A stretch of 64,000 nt of DNA from JAYODZ01 sp965662735. Its GTDB lineage: Bacteria; Pseudomonadota; Alphaproteobacteria; RS24. How positions within the stretch are numbered: position 1 is the stretch's first letter; each line of letters opens with the position of its first letter. The notes below the pieces were generated by a model. It did not search any database. It had not been told where the DNA came from and saw only the letters and a list, made by a program, of their open reading frames with translations. The DNA is taken from contig CBFIIU010000002.1 of the NCBI GenBank assembly GCA_965662735.1, forward strand, positions 62,001-126,000, written 5' to 3'. Positions 53,467-61,262 of the stretch are shown one piece after another. Position numbers and translations under genes: made by a program.

Positions 53467-53964
53467 ATGAAACAGGGGCAGCCACAGAGCGTTGTAACCA
53501 AAGTGTCCACACGCAGTGTGCCATTGTCTTCTGTTCTCGGCAAGTTAACAGGGCCGGTTCTCAAGCGCCGCGGCTTTCGCGATATCCATGTGATCGATCA
53601 TTGGTCTGAAATCGTCGGTGCGCAGCTGGCGGCGCTCAGCCTACCTGAACGCTTATCGCGTGGATCGGGCGAGGGCGCGGTGCTGACTATTCGGGTGGAC
53701 GGGGCCATGGCGCTTGAGGTTCAACATATGGCGCCACAAATTTTGGAACGCATTAATCAGTTCTATGGAAGCGATGTGATCACACGGCTGAAAATCATTC
53801 AGGCCCCCGTCAATCCAAGCGTCACCCGGTATCGGCGCGCCGACCCTGAATTGTCGACAGCTGTGGAAAGCGCCGATGCGGCGCTCGACCATTTTCCGCC
53901 TGGACGCCTGCGGCAAGCCTTAGCCCGATTAGGTGGGCGCATTATCCGCAACTCAAGGGGCTGA
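53467..53964 (+). CDS. DUF721 (DciA-like) protein
   Basis: The 165-residue protein carries the DUF721 pattern: RRGFRDIHVIDHWSEIVGAQ and LTIRVDGAMALEVQHMAPQI, FYGSDVITRLKIIQ. DUF721 is the core of DciA, the ancestral helicase-loading factor that acts with DnaB in most bacteria without DnaC. The basic C-terminal tail is typical. Its placement between mutY and dsbA-smc is the common alphaproteobacterial order. DciA function is inferred from the family and not directly shown. Confidence 0.8.
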   Translation: MKQGQPQSVVTKVSTRSVPLSSVLGKLTGPVLKRRGFRDIHVIDHWSEIVGAQLAALSLPERLSRGSGEGAVLTIRVDGAMALEVQHMAPQILERINQFYGSDVITRLKIIQAPVNPSVTRYRRADPELSTAVESADAALDHFPPGRLRQALARLGGRIIRNSRG

Positions 53965-54124
53965 GGCGGCGAATGTTGAGCGGCCTCGACTGTTTTGCAG
54001 GTCGCAAATTAGATCGAGTTTTCCACAGTCTTCAGACTCTGGCCGAGGAGCGAGAAGATTATAATGGGAAAGACGAACCGATTCGGACGGTTCCGCGAAA
54101 ATAGAGAGAGCTGGCTGAAATATA

Positions 54125-54835
54125 ATGACAGATAATAAAAGAATTCTTCTTCTCATTGCGTTGGTCATTGTGGTTGGCGCGGGTGTTTATGCTGCTCTGT
54201 CGCGCGAGCCGTCGCAGGGCGCTCAAGCCGACACGGCGTCTTCGGAGACGGTTGCGCCTTATGTGCTGGTAAACCCTACAGGCTTGCCTGCCTTGGATGA
54301 TCCCAATCCAATGGGCGAAATTCGTATTGGTGCGCCTGATGCGCCTGTGACGATTGTTGAGTATGCCTCTTTGACATGCCCCCATTGTGGCGCCTTTCAT
54401 AATGAGACGTTGCCCAAACTCACGGAAGCCTATGTCGATAAGGGCCTTGTCCAAATTTGGTTCCGTCCTTTTCCGTTTGATGGATTGGCAACGGCCGGTG
54501 CCATGCTGGCGCATTGCGTCGCGCCGCAGCAACGCTATGGATTTTTAAGCCTTATGTTTGCACGCCAAAGTAATTGGTTGCGGAGCTCCAATCCGCTAGA
54601 AGACCTGCAAGGCTTGGCCCGTCAGGCTGGCCTCTCGGAGGCTGATGTTTTGGTTTGCCTGAAAGATGAATCGATTTTGGGTGGCATACGAGACATGCAA
54701 AAGGCGGCGCATGAGCAGTTAGATGTTCGCTCTACGCCGACATTTTTCATCAATGGACAAAGACTTGAGGGTAATCAGCCTGTCGAAGCCTTCGCGGCGG
54801 TGATTGATCCATTGCTCCCGGTGGCGGAAGAGTAG
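54125..54835 (+). CDS. DsbA-family thiol-disulfide oxidoreductase
   Basis: An N-terminal membrane anchor (about 6-24, LLLIALVIVVGAGVYAAL) precedes a thioredoxin-like domain with the catalytic CPHC pair in YASLTCPHCGAF and a cis-Pro loop near VRSTPTFFINGQRL. This fits DsbA-like proteins that form or isomerise disulfides in the periplasm. The 236-residue size is usual. It sits between the DciA-like gene (160 bp upstream) and smc (9 bp downstream), a conserved but functionally puzzling location. I see no DsbB-like partner in this window. Confidence 0.87.
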   Translation: MTDNKRILLLIALVIVVGAGVYAALSREPSQGAQADTASSETVAPYVLVNPTGLPALDDPNPMGEIRIGAPDAPVTIVEYASLTCPHCGAFHNETLPKLTEAYVDKGLVQIWFRPFPFDGLATAGAMLAHCVAPQQRYGFLSLMFARQSNWLRSSNPLEDLQGLARQAGLSEADVLVCLKDESILGGIRDMQKAAHEQLDVRSTPTFFINGQRLEGNQPVEAFAAVIDPLLPVAEE

Positions 54836-54844
54836 GGCCAGCTT

Positions 54845-57800
54845 ATGCATTTTACACGCTTGCGTCTTTCCGGATTTAAATCCTTCGTCGATCCTGTCGA
54901 TCTCGACATTTTGCCGGGTATGACGGGTGTCGTTGGCCCAAATGGGTGTGGCAAGTCCAATCTGCTCGAGGCCCTTAGATGGGCCATGGGTGAAACCTCG
55001 TATAAATCGATGCGGGGCTCGGGCATGGAAGATGTTATTTTTGCGGGTACGACGGGGCGCCCGTCGCGCAATCACGCGGAAGTCAGTCTCTATCTCGATA
55101 ATTCAGATCGCACCGCGCCAGCGGAATATAATGGTGCCGAGGGGCTTGAGATTGTGCGCCGCATTGAGCGCGATGCGGGGTCGGCCTATCGCATAAATGG
55201 GCGCGATGTGCGCGCCAAAGATGTGCAATTATTGTTTGCCGATGCTTCCACCGGTGCGCGCTCCACAGCGCTGGTGCGTCAAGGCCAAATTGGCGAGCTT
55301 ATTAATGCGAAGCCCGAGGCGCGTCGCCGCGTTTTAGAAGAGGCGGCGGGCATTTCAGGCCTGCACTCGCGTCGCCATGAAGCCGAGCTGCGTCTGCGTG
55401 CGGCTGAAGGGAATTTGGAAAAAGTCGATGAGGCCATTGGCCAATTAGAGAGCGAGTTACGCGCTTTGCGGCGGCAAGCCCGTCAGGCGACACGCTATCG
55501 TGCCTTATCCGGTCAAATTCGACAGGCTGAGGCGTTGGCATTGCATTTGCGTTGGAAAAACTGCCTTGAACAGCTTGAAGATCTGTCTCAGGCTTTGACG
55601 GAAGCGCGTCAGACCGTCAATGAGAAGACCAGCCAAGCGACACAAACCTCGGCGCATCAAACACATGTGCAGGCCAGTTTGCCGCCGCTTCGGGAGGCTG
55701 AGGCGGCGGCGGCCGCGGCCGTGCGCCGGCTGACCTTGGAACGTGAATCGCTGGACGCTGAAGAACAGCGGGCGCGGGATCTTATTGCCCGCCTTACCCG
55801 GCAACGCGATGAATTGCTCGCGGATCAAAAACGCGAGAGCACAGCGCTTGAAGAGGCAACAGCTGAAATGGCGCGGCTCAAGGCAGAACATGCCGAGTTG
55901 CAAGCGGCAGTTGCCTCTGATGAGCAGGCGGCGGAGGCCGCCGCCAAGGAAGCGATGGCCGATGCAGCGGAGCGCTTGCGGCAGGCTGAAGCGGCCTTTG
56001 ACGAGGCTAATCGTCTGGCCGCCGAAACTCATGCGCGCCGCCAAAGTCTCGAGCGTGCCCTTCAGTCTTTGCGGGATCGGCATCAAAAGATCGAAGAAAA
56101 CCGATTGCTCCGAGAGCAGAGCCGGCAAGATATTCAGGCGGAGGTCCTCTCGCCTCATGAGAATGCGCGCCTTGAGGCCGAGCGTCTGACGGCAGAACAG
56201 GCTGTGGCAGAGGCGGTTAATGCGCGCGAGGCGGCCAGTCGGATCATGCATGATCGCGAGTCGGCGCTTGAGGCGCTGCAAGTGCCATTGCGCGAAGCGC
56301 AATCTTTGGTCGAACGTCTGGTTGGGGAGCAAGCGGCTTTGTCGGCTTTGTTTGCTCGTCCGGAAGGGGGTAAAACCTACCCGTCTCTCGTCGATGCTTT
56401 GCGGGTTGAGTCGGGCTTTGAAGTCGCTTTAGGGGCCGCTTTGGGCGATGATCTGGATGCATCGGTCGATTTAGAGGCACCCGCCCATTGGCGCGATTTA
56501 CCTGATATGGTCAATCCACCGGCCTTACCGAACGGTGTGAAAGCGCTCGGGCAATTCGTTTCAGGGGCTCGGGCGCTGTCTCGACGTCTGAGCCAAATTG
56601 GTATTGTTGACACGGCGGAAGCGGGGCATGCGCTGCAAGATCAGCTCGCCCTTGGTCAGCGATTGGTCTCGAGAAATGGCGATTTGTGGCGTTGGGATGG
56701 CTATTGCGTGATGGCGGAATCGGAAACCGCCGCCGCTAAACGTTTGGCGCAACGGCAACGCTTGCGCGAAATTGGCTCAGAAATCTCCGAGGCAGAAGTC
56801 CAATTGGCGCAGCGCGAGCAAGCGAATGAAGAGGCTCGGCAAAACTATCGCCAATCGGTCGAGGATGAGCGCCAGGCGGCCTCACAGCTCGAGGAGTGTC
56901 GTGCCCGCTTGGTGCAGGCGCGCGAAGCGCTGGCAGAGGCGATGCGGGTGACCTCGGATCGTGAAACGCGGTTGAAGGCGCTCGATGAGGCATTGGCGGC
57001 TTTAGCCCAAGATGCGGCCGATGTTTCGGCGCAGGTGGTCGGAGCCGAGGCGGAGCTCTCCGAGCTGGCCGCTCTTCCCGACGCGCAAAATGACATTACG
57101 CGATTGCGCACGGAGGTGGATGATTGGCGCTCAAAAATGGCAGCCGCGCGAGCGACTTTCGAGCAATTGCGCAGTCAACGTCAGTTGCGCGAAGAGCGCT
57201 TGGCACGAATTGCGGCGGAGAGCGAGCTTTGGGATAAGCGTCATCAAGGAGCCGAGGCCCAAATTCAATCGCTCGAACAGCGTCATCAAGCGGTTTCGGA
57301 CGAGTTAGAAAAAGCCAATAAAATTCCACCGGATTTAGCCGAGCGGCGCAATGTGCTCGTGACGCTCATTCAAGAAGCTGAGGGTAAACGTAAAATCGAG
57401 GCCGATCGGCTCGCCTTGGCAGAAACCCAATTGGCCGAGGCCGATAAGGCCGCGCGCGAAGCGCAAGCGGCTTTGGTGACCAGTCGGGAAACATTGGTTC
57501 GCCTTGAAGCCAACCGCGACAATTTAGTTGAGCGCGAGGGCGAGGCGGCACAGCGCATTCGTGAAGTGTTGCAAATTGAGCCTGAAAAAGCTCTCGAGGC
57601 CTCGGAACATGACCCCAATAAAGCATTTCCGGATGTTGCACATGTGGAGGCTCAACTCGAGAAATTGCGTCGCGAACGCGAAACCTTGGGCGGGGTAAAT
57701 TTGCGGGCAGATGAAGAAGCCACAGAAATTGAACAGCGGATTGCCGCCATGTCGTCAGAGAGAGACGATTTGGCGCAGGCGATTAACAAATTGCGATATG

Positions 57801-58354
57801 GGGTGGGCCAGCTCAATCGAGAGGGGCGCGAGCGCCTTAAGGCGGCTTTTGAGAGCGTAAATCATCATTTTGGGCGGCTTTTTACACAGCTTTTTGGGGG
57901 TGGGAAGGCGCATCTCGAGCTAACCGAGTCGGATGATCCGCTTGAGGCCGGGCTTGAGATTATTGCGCACCCACCGGGCAAGAAACCGCAAGTAATGTCT
58001 CTGCTATCGGGGGGGGAGCAGGCGCTCACCGCGATGGCACTGATTTTCGCGGTGTTTTTGACCAATCCCTCACCGATTTGCGTGCTCGATGAGGTGGATG
58101 CGCCGCTCGACGATGCCAATGTTGAACGCTACTGCAATATGATTCGGGAAATCGCCGAAGAAACAGGCACCCGCTTTCTCTTGATCACTCATCACGCATT
58201 AACGATGGCGCGGGTCGATCGTCTGTATGGTGTGACCATGCAAGAACAAGGTGTCAGTAGTTTAATGTCGGTCGACTTGAAACAGGCGGAGCAGTTTGCT
58301 GAGCTGGATGATCCGGACGATGATCGAACGCCCATTCAGCAAATTAGTTCATAA
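54845..58354 (+). CDS. smc: Chromosome segregation protein SMC
   Basis: SMC with ScpA and ScpB compacts and aligns the chromosome. Walker A GPNGCGKSN is at 31-39, followed by an N-terminal coiled coil of Ala/Glu/Arg-rich helices (about 170-500), a hinge (about 500-650), a second coiled coil, the ABC signature LLSGGEQALTAMALIF near 1053 and Walker B VLDEVDAPLDDANVERYC near 1083. The 1169-residue length is normal. There are no scp genes next to it. The 54 bp downstream, before atpI, contain a perfect 15-nt inverted repeat. Confidence 0.96.
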   Translation: MHFTRLRLSGFKSFVDPVDLDILPGMTGVVGPNGCGKSNLLEALRWAMGETSYKSMRGSGMEDVIFAGTTGRPSRNHAEVSLYLDNSDRTAPAEYNGAEGLEIVRRIERDAGSAYRINGRDVRAKDVQLLFADASTGARSTALVRQGQIGELINAKPEARRRVLEEAAGISGLHSRRHEAELRLRAAEGNLEKVDEAIGQLESELRALRRQARQATRYRALSGQIRQAEALALHLRWKNCLEQLEDLSQALTEARQTVNEKTSQATQTSAHQTHVQASLPPLREAEAAAAAAVRRLTLERESLDAEEQRARDLIARLTRQRDELLADQKRESTALEEATAEMARLKAEHAELQAAVASDEQAAEAAAKEAMADAAERLRQAEAAFDEANRLAAETHARRQSLERALQSLRDRHQKIEENRLLREQSRQDIQAEVLSPHENARLEAERLTAEQAVAEAVNAREAASRIMHDRESALEALQVPLREAQSLVERLVGEQAALSALFARPEGGKTYPSLVDALRVESGFEVALGAALGDDLDASVDLEAPAHWRDLPDMVNPPALPNGVKALGQFVSGARALSRRLSQIGIVDTAEAGHALQDQLALGQRLVSRNGDLWRWDGYCVMAESETAAAKRLAQRQRLREIGSEISEAEVQLAQREQANEEARQNYRQSVEDERQAASQLEECRARLVQAREALAEAMRVTSDRETRLKALDEALAALAQDAADVSAQVVGAEAELSELAALPDAQNDITRLRTEVDDWRSKMAAARATFEQLRSQRQLREERLARIAAESELWDKRHQGAEAQIQSLEQRHQAVSDELEKANKIPPDLAERRNVLVTLIQEAEGKRKIEADRLALAETQLAEADKAAREAQAALVTSRETLVRLEANRDNLVEREGEAAQRIREVLQIEPEKALEASEHDPNKAFPDVAHVEAQLEKLRRERETLGGVNLRADEEATEIEQRIAAMSSERDDLAQAINKLRYGVGQLNREGRERLKAAFESVNHHFGRLFTQLFGGGKAHLELTESDDPLEAGLEIIAHPPGKKPQVMSLLSGGEQALTAMALIFAVFLTNPSPICVLDEVDAPLDDANVERYCNMIREIAEETGTRFLLITHHALTMARVDRLYGVTMQEQGVSSLMSVDLKQAEQFAELDDPDDDRTPIQQISS

Positions 58355-58366
58355 TCAATGTGTTAG

Positions 58367-58381
58367 CGCCCTTAAAGGGCG
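58367..58381. other. Short perfect inverted repeat between smc and atpI
   Basis: CGCCCTTAAAGGGCG at 58367-58381 is a perfect palindrome around one base. As RNA it would form a 5-bp stem with a 5-nt loop. There is no U-run, so it is not a convincing terminator. Confidence 0.35.
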
Positions 58382-58408
58382 ACGGATCGGGCAATAAACG
58401 GTCAAATT

Positions 58409-58789
58409 TTGGAAACAGAACCTCAAGAACACGCCGGAAAGGGCGGGGCCTCGCCGCAAAAGCGGCGCGACCAGCAAGCTGCCTTGAGCGACATTTCCGC
58501 GCAAATTGATCGCTTAAAACTGAAAAAAGAGGAAAAAGCGCGCCGAAATGTCTCGGGTAGCCTTCTCTCCCTCGCCTACCGCTTGACGATAGAGATGTTT
58601 GCGGCTATCTCCGTATGCGGTTATCTGGGGTGGTGGATTGATCGGTATTTTGAGACCAAGCCGATCTTTCTTCTGGTCCTTCTTCTCCTCGGCGTGGTCG
58701 CTGGATTGATGAATGCAGTGCGCACGGCAACGGCAATGCGCGACAAGGCAGATCAGCAGCCCGAGGTGCCTCAGAACGAGGTGGAATGA
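58409..58789 (+). CDS. atpI: ATP synthase protein I
   Basis: AtpI aids assembly of the c-ring of ATP synthase. After a charged N-terminus (LKLKKEEKARRNV) the 126-residue protein has two membrane helices, with LAYRLTIEMFAAISVCGYLG and GWWIDRYFETKPIFLLVLLL, as in the alphaproteobacterial AtpI/DUF-type proteins. It heads the Fo operon. The start is a TTG at 58409; no ATG lies nearby in frame, and no clear ribosome binding site is visible. The start is therefore uncertain. Confidence 0.8.
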   Translation: METEPQEHAGKGGASPQKRRDQQAALSDISAQIDRLKLKKEEKARRNVSGSLLSLAYRLTIEMFAAISVCGYLGWWIDRYFETKPIFLLVLLLLGVVAGLMNAVRTATAMRDKADQQPEVPQNEVE

Positions 58790-58837
58790 GAAGGGTTGTT
58801 GTCTCAGAATCTGAAGAATATTGAGCAGGAGTGACGC

Positions 58838-59614
58838 GTGTCTTCAGCAGATCAAACACAGGGAAGTGCCCCAGTTGATCCGATGCACCAATTCGAGATC
58901 CAGCGGTTATTCGAATTGCCAGCAGTGGCAGGGGTCGACACCGCCTTCACCAACTCATCCTTGTGGATGGTGATCGCAATTTCCTTGGTTACACTGATTA
59001 TGGGTTTGGCCAGCCGGCAAACGGCTATGGTGCCAGGTCGGTTACAATTGCTGGGTGAAATGGCCTATGGCTTCGTCGCCAATATGGTAAAAGAGAATGT
59101 CGGCACCGAAGGAATGCGTTATTTTCCCTTCATCTTCACGCTCTTCATGTTCGTTTTGTTTTGCAATATGCTCGGTATGTTGCCCTATTCATTCACGGTG
59201 ACATCCCATCTGATCGTCACTTTTGCGCTGGCGGCAGTGGTTTTTTGCTTAGTAACCCTTGTTGGATTTATTCATCACGGTGTGGGGTTCCTCAAACTCT
59301 TTGTACCGTCTGGTGTGCCCGCGGTGCTGTTACCTCTTTTGATTGTGATTGAATTGATTTCCTATTTGACACGACCCGTCAGTCTTTCGGTCCGTTTGTT
59401 CGGCAATATGATGGCCGGTCACACCATGTTGAAAATTTTTGGTGGATTTGTCGTGGGCTTGTCATCGGCAGGCCTCGCCCCTCTGGCGATCGCTCCATTT
59501 GCGCTGATGGTTGCCTTCACGGGCCTTGAACTCTTAATCGCTGGCTTGCAGGCCTATGTTTTCACGATCTTGACCTGTATCTATCTCAGCGAAGCCATTC
59601 ACATGAATCACTAA
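58838..59614 (+). CDS. atpB: ATP synthase Fo subunit a
   Basis: Subunit a forms the proton half-channels. Arg186 lies in LSVRLFGNMMAGHTMLKIF, the essential arginine helix, and QAYVFTILTCIYLSEAIHMNH ends the protein. Five or six membrane helices are visible and the 258-residue length is normal. The start is GTG 58838, with AGGAG at 58827-58831. Confidence 0.95.
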   Translation: MSSADQTQGSAPVDPMHQFEIQRLFELPAVAGVDTAFTNSSLWMVIAISLVTLIMGLASRQTAMVPGRLQLLGEMAYGFVANMVKENVGTEGMRYFPFIFTLFMFVLFCNMLGMLPYSFTVTSHLIVTFALAAVVFCLVTLVGFIHHGVGFLKLFVPSGVPAVLLPLLIVIELISYLTRPVSLSVRLFGNMMAGHTMLKIFGGFVVGLSSAGLAPLAIAPFALMVAFTGLELLIAGLQAYVFTILTCIYLSEAIHMNH

Positions 59615-59643
59615 CCCTAAACACTTTTTTGGAGGATTAAATT

Positions 59644-59871
59644 ATGGAAGCAGAAGCAGCAAAATACATCGGTGCTGGTATCGCTTGTGTCGCTTTGGCG
59701 GGCGCGGGCATTAGTATCGGGAATATTTTTGGCAACTTTTTGGCAGGCGCCCTGCGCAATCCATCAGCGGCTCAAGGTCAGTTCCCGAACTTGCTCCTGG
59801 GCTTTGCCCTGGCTGAAGCGACGGGTCTGTTTGGTCTGATCATTGCGTTGATCTTACTGTTTGTTGTCTGA
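59644..59871 (+). CDS. atpE: ATP synthase Fo subunit c
   Basis: This 75-residue, two-helix hairpin forms the rotating c-ring. The proton-binding Glu58 is in GFALAEATGLFGLIIALIL, the glycine-rich helix is ALAGAGISIG, and the polar loop is LRNPSA. The residues around Glu58 look like the proton type rather than sodium type. GGAGG precedes the ATG. The F1 genes are not in this window, as is usual in alphaproteobacteria where the two operons are apart. Confidence 0.96.
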   Translation: MEAEAAKYIGAGIACVALAGAGISIGNIFGNFLAGALRNPSAAQGQFPNLLLGFALAEATGLFGLIIALILLFVV

Positions 59872-59953
59872 GTTAGCGGGCACAGTGGGTGGCTTCTTGC
59901 CGCCTTGCGCCCGTGACCTTGGTTCATCCACTCGTAAATGATGAGAACTTACT

Positions 59954-60433
59954 GTGCCTCAGTTAGACATCACCACATTTAGCACGCAGCTTTTTTGGCT
60001 GTTTATTTGCTTTGGATCACTTTTTTGCATTTTGACCTTTGCAATTTTGCCTCGTATTGGCGGCGGCATTGCAGCGCGTCATCGGCGTTTAGAAGATGAT
60101 CTGGCGGCGGCGGAGCGGTTGCGCGACGAGGCGGCTCAGGCGCTTAGTGCCCATGAAGAGGCGCTCAGCGCCGCACGCAGCAAAGCGGTCAGTTTGGCAC
60201 AAACTGTCCGACAAGAAATGCAGGCGGAAATGGATAAGCAAAAGGCGGAAGTTGATCAACAGCTGGCCGCCCGTATGGCAGAATCGGATGCGCGCATTTT
60301 CGCCGCTCACGAGGAAGCCATGGCCAATGTTAGTGCAATGGTGGGCCCCTTGGTGGTCGACCTTGTCGAGGCGGTGGCCCGCAAGACCGTGGATCCAGCC
60401 GTGATCGATGCAGCCGTCGCTCAGCAAGCTTAG
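59954..60433 (+). CDS. atpF': ATP synthase Fo subunit b'
   Basis: Subunit b' pairs with b to form the peripheral stalk in alphaproteobacteria and photosynthetic bacteria. A membrane helix (TFSTQLFWLFICFGSLFCIL) is followed by IAARHRRLEDDLAAAERLRD and a long Ala/Glu-rich coiled coil. It has 159 residues. The GTG start at 59954 lacks an obvious ribosome binding site. An 82-bp spacer separates it from atpE. Two diverged copies (b' and b) side by side fit the expected alphaproteobacterial arrangement. Confidence 0.92.
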   Translation: MPQLDITTFSTQLFWLFICFGSLFCILTFAILPRIGGGIAARHRRLEDDLAAAERLRDEAAQALSAHEEALSAARSKAVSLAQTVRQEMQAEMDKQKAEVDQQLAARMAESDARIFAAHEEAMANVSAMVGPLVVDLVEAVARKTVDPAVIDAAVAQQA

Positions 60434-60441
60434 GAAACAAC

Positions 60442-60924
60442 ATGTTTGATGCGTCCTTTTTTGTAGCAGTTGCCTTCTTTACGGTGATCGGGGCCTTTAT
60501 TTATCTGAAGCTGCCATCGCGGCTGCTTGCAGGGCTCGATGCGAAAGCAGAGCAAATTCGCGCTGAGCTTGAGCAAGCGAAAGCCTTGCGTGCCGAGGCC
60601 GAGAATGTATTGGCCGAGTATGAAGCCCAACGCAATGCTGCGGAGAAACACGCTGAGGAAATTGTCACCGAAGCGAAAGCCGCGGCCGAGCGCATGGCTG
60701 CCGATGCCAAGGTCAAGATCGAAGAGCAATTGGTGCGTCGAACTGCGCAAGCCGAAGAAAAAATCGCGCGTGCCGAGGCCTCTATGATCAAAGAAATCCG
60801 CACCGTGGTGACACAGAGAGCTATTGCGGCTGCGGCTGAGGTTTTGAAGGAACAGTTAACGGATGCAGAGCGCGTGGCTCTTGTAGAAGCCTCCATTGCT
60901 GACTTGAATAAGCATTTTCACTAA
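60442..60924 (+). CDS. atpF: ATP synthase Fo subunit b
   Basis: Subunit b is the second peripheral stalk protein. One N-terminal membrane helix (FVAVAFFTVIGAFIYLKLPS) is followed by a long charged coiled coil (EQIRAELEQAKALRAEAENV, YEAQRNAAEKHAEEIVTEAK) that contacts F1. Length of 160 residues is normal. It is the last gene of the operon. Its final bases, including the stop, form the first unit of a 13-bp tandem repeat; a strong terminator follows about 90 bp downstream. Confidence 0.93.
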   Translation: MFDASFFVAVAFFTVIGAFIYLKLPSRLLAGLDAKAEQIRAELEQAKALRAEAENVLAEYEAQRNAAEKHAEEIVTEAKAAAERMAADAKVKIEEQLVRRTAQAEEKIARAEASMIKEIRTVVTQRAIAAAAEVLKEQLTDAERVALVEASIADLNKHFH

Positions 60925-60972
60925 CTAGCTTCCCTAACTAGCTTCACTAACTAGCTTCACTATCTAGCTCCA
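60921..60972. repeat. Four 13-bp tandem repeats at the atpF stop
   Basis: CTAACTAGCTTCC, CTAACTAGCTTCA (twice) and CTATCTAGCTCCA occupy 60921-60972. The atpF stop TAA (60922-60924) lies in the first unit. Each unit also has CTAG. Confidence 0.95.
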
Positions 60973-61015
60973 CTTATCAGAGGGCTGCCTAGCGCGGTCT
61001 ACCTGAAATAAGATA

Positions 61016-61045
61016 AGAGGTGCGACCAGCGCCTCTTTTTTTTTT
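61016..61045 (+). terminator. Rho-independent terminator of the Fo operon
   Basis: AGAGGTGC (61016-61023) pairs with GCGCCTCT (61029-61036) through a GACCA loop, including one T-G pair, and is followed by an uninterrupted run of T to 61045. It terminates the atp operon read on the plus strand. The whole intergenic region 60925-61262 (338 bp) has no gene; it holds this terminator and two repeat arrays. Confidence 0.93.
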
Positions 61046-61101
61046 ACACGGGGGGCTCGAACCTGACTGATCCAATTTGCGCTCAATCCGTCCTTCAAAA
61101 C

Positions 61102-61153
61102 CTTACCCCAAAATCTTACCCCAAAATCTTACCCCAAAATCTTACCCCAAAAT
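61102..61153. repeat. Four perfect 13-bp tandem repeats (CTTACCCCAAAAT)
   Basis: Four identical units of CTTACCCCAAAAT run from 61102 to 61153 in the region between the atp terminator and the convergent lytic transglycosylase gene. A further CAAAA run precedes them. The period of 13 equals that of the array at 60921, but the sequence differs. Confidence 0.97.
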
Positions 61154-61262
61154 CGTTTTCCAAAAATTTCTCCCCTAAAATTTTCGTCCAAAAATCGGAG
61201 CTAATTACGATAGCGTTGCACGGGTCATGCTGACGCTGTGCCTTTATTTTGACTGAGCGGGG

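Noticed and set aside
54015..54030. TTTTCCACA resembling a DnaA box before dsbA
   Set aside because: One mismatch, isolated, and in a region without replication features; considered chance.
55505..56332. A 275-codon open frame antisense to smc
   Set aside because: Long Ala/Glu-rich coiled-coil coding sequence often leaves an open antisense frame; the product is Leu/Arg-rich without any motif.
58367..58381. Terminator after smc
   Set aside because: The palindrome has only one central base and no T-run, so it is unlikely to terminate transcription.
60921..61153. Possible CRISPR array
   Set aside because: The units are directly tandem without spacers and only 13 bp long; there are no cas genes.
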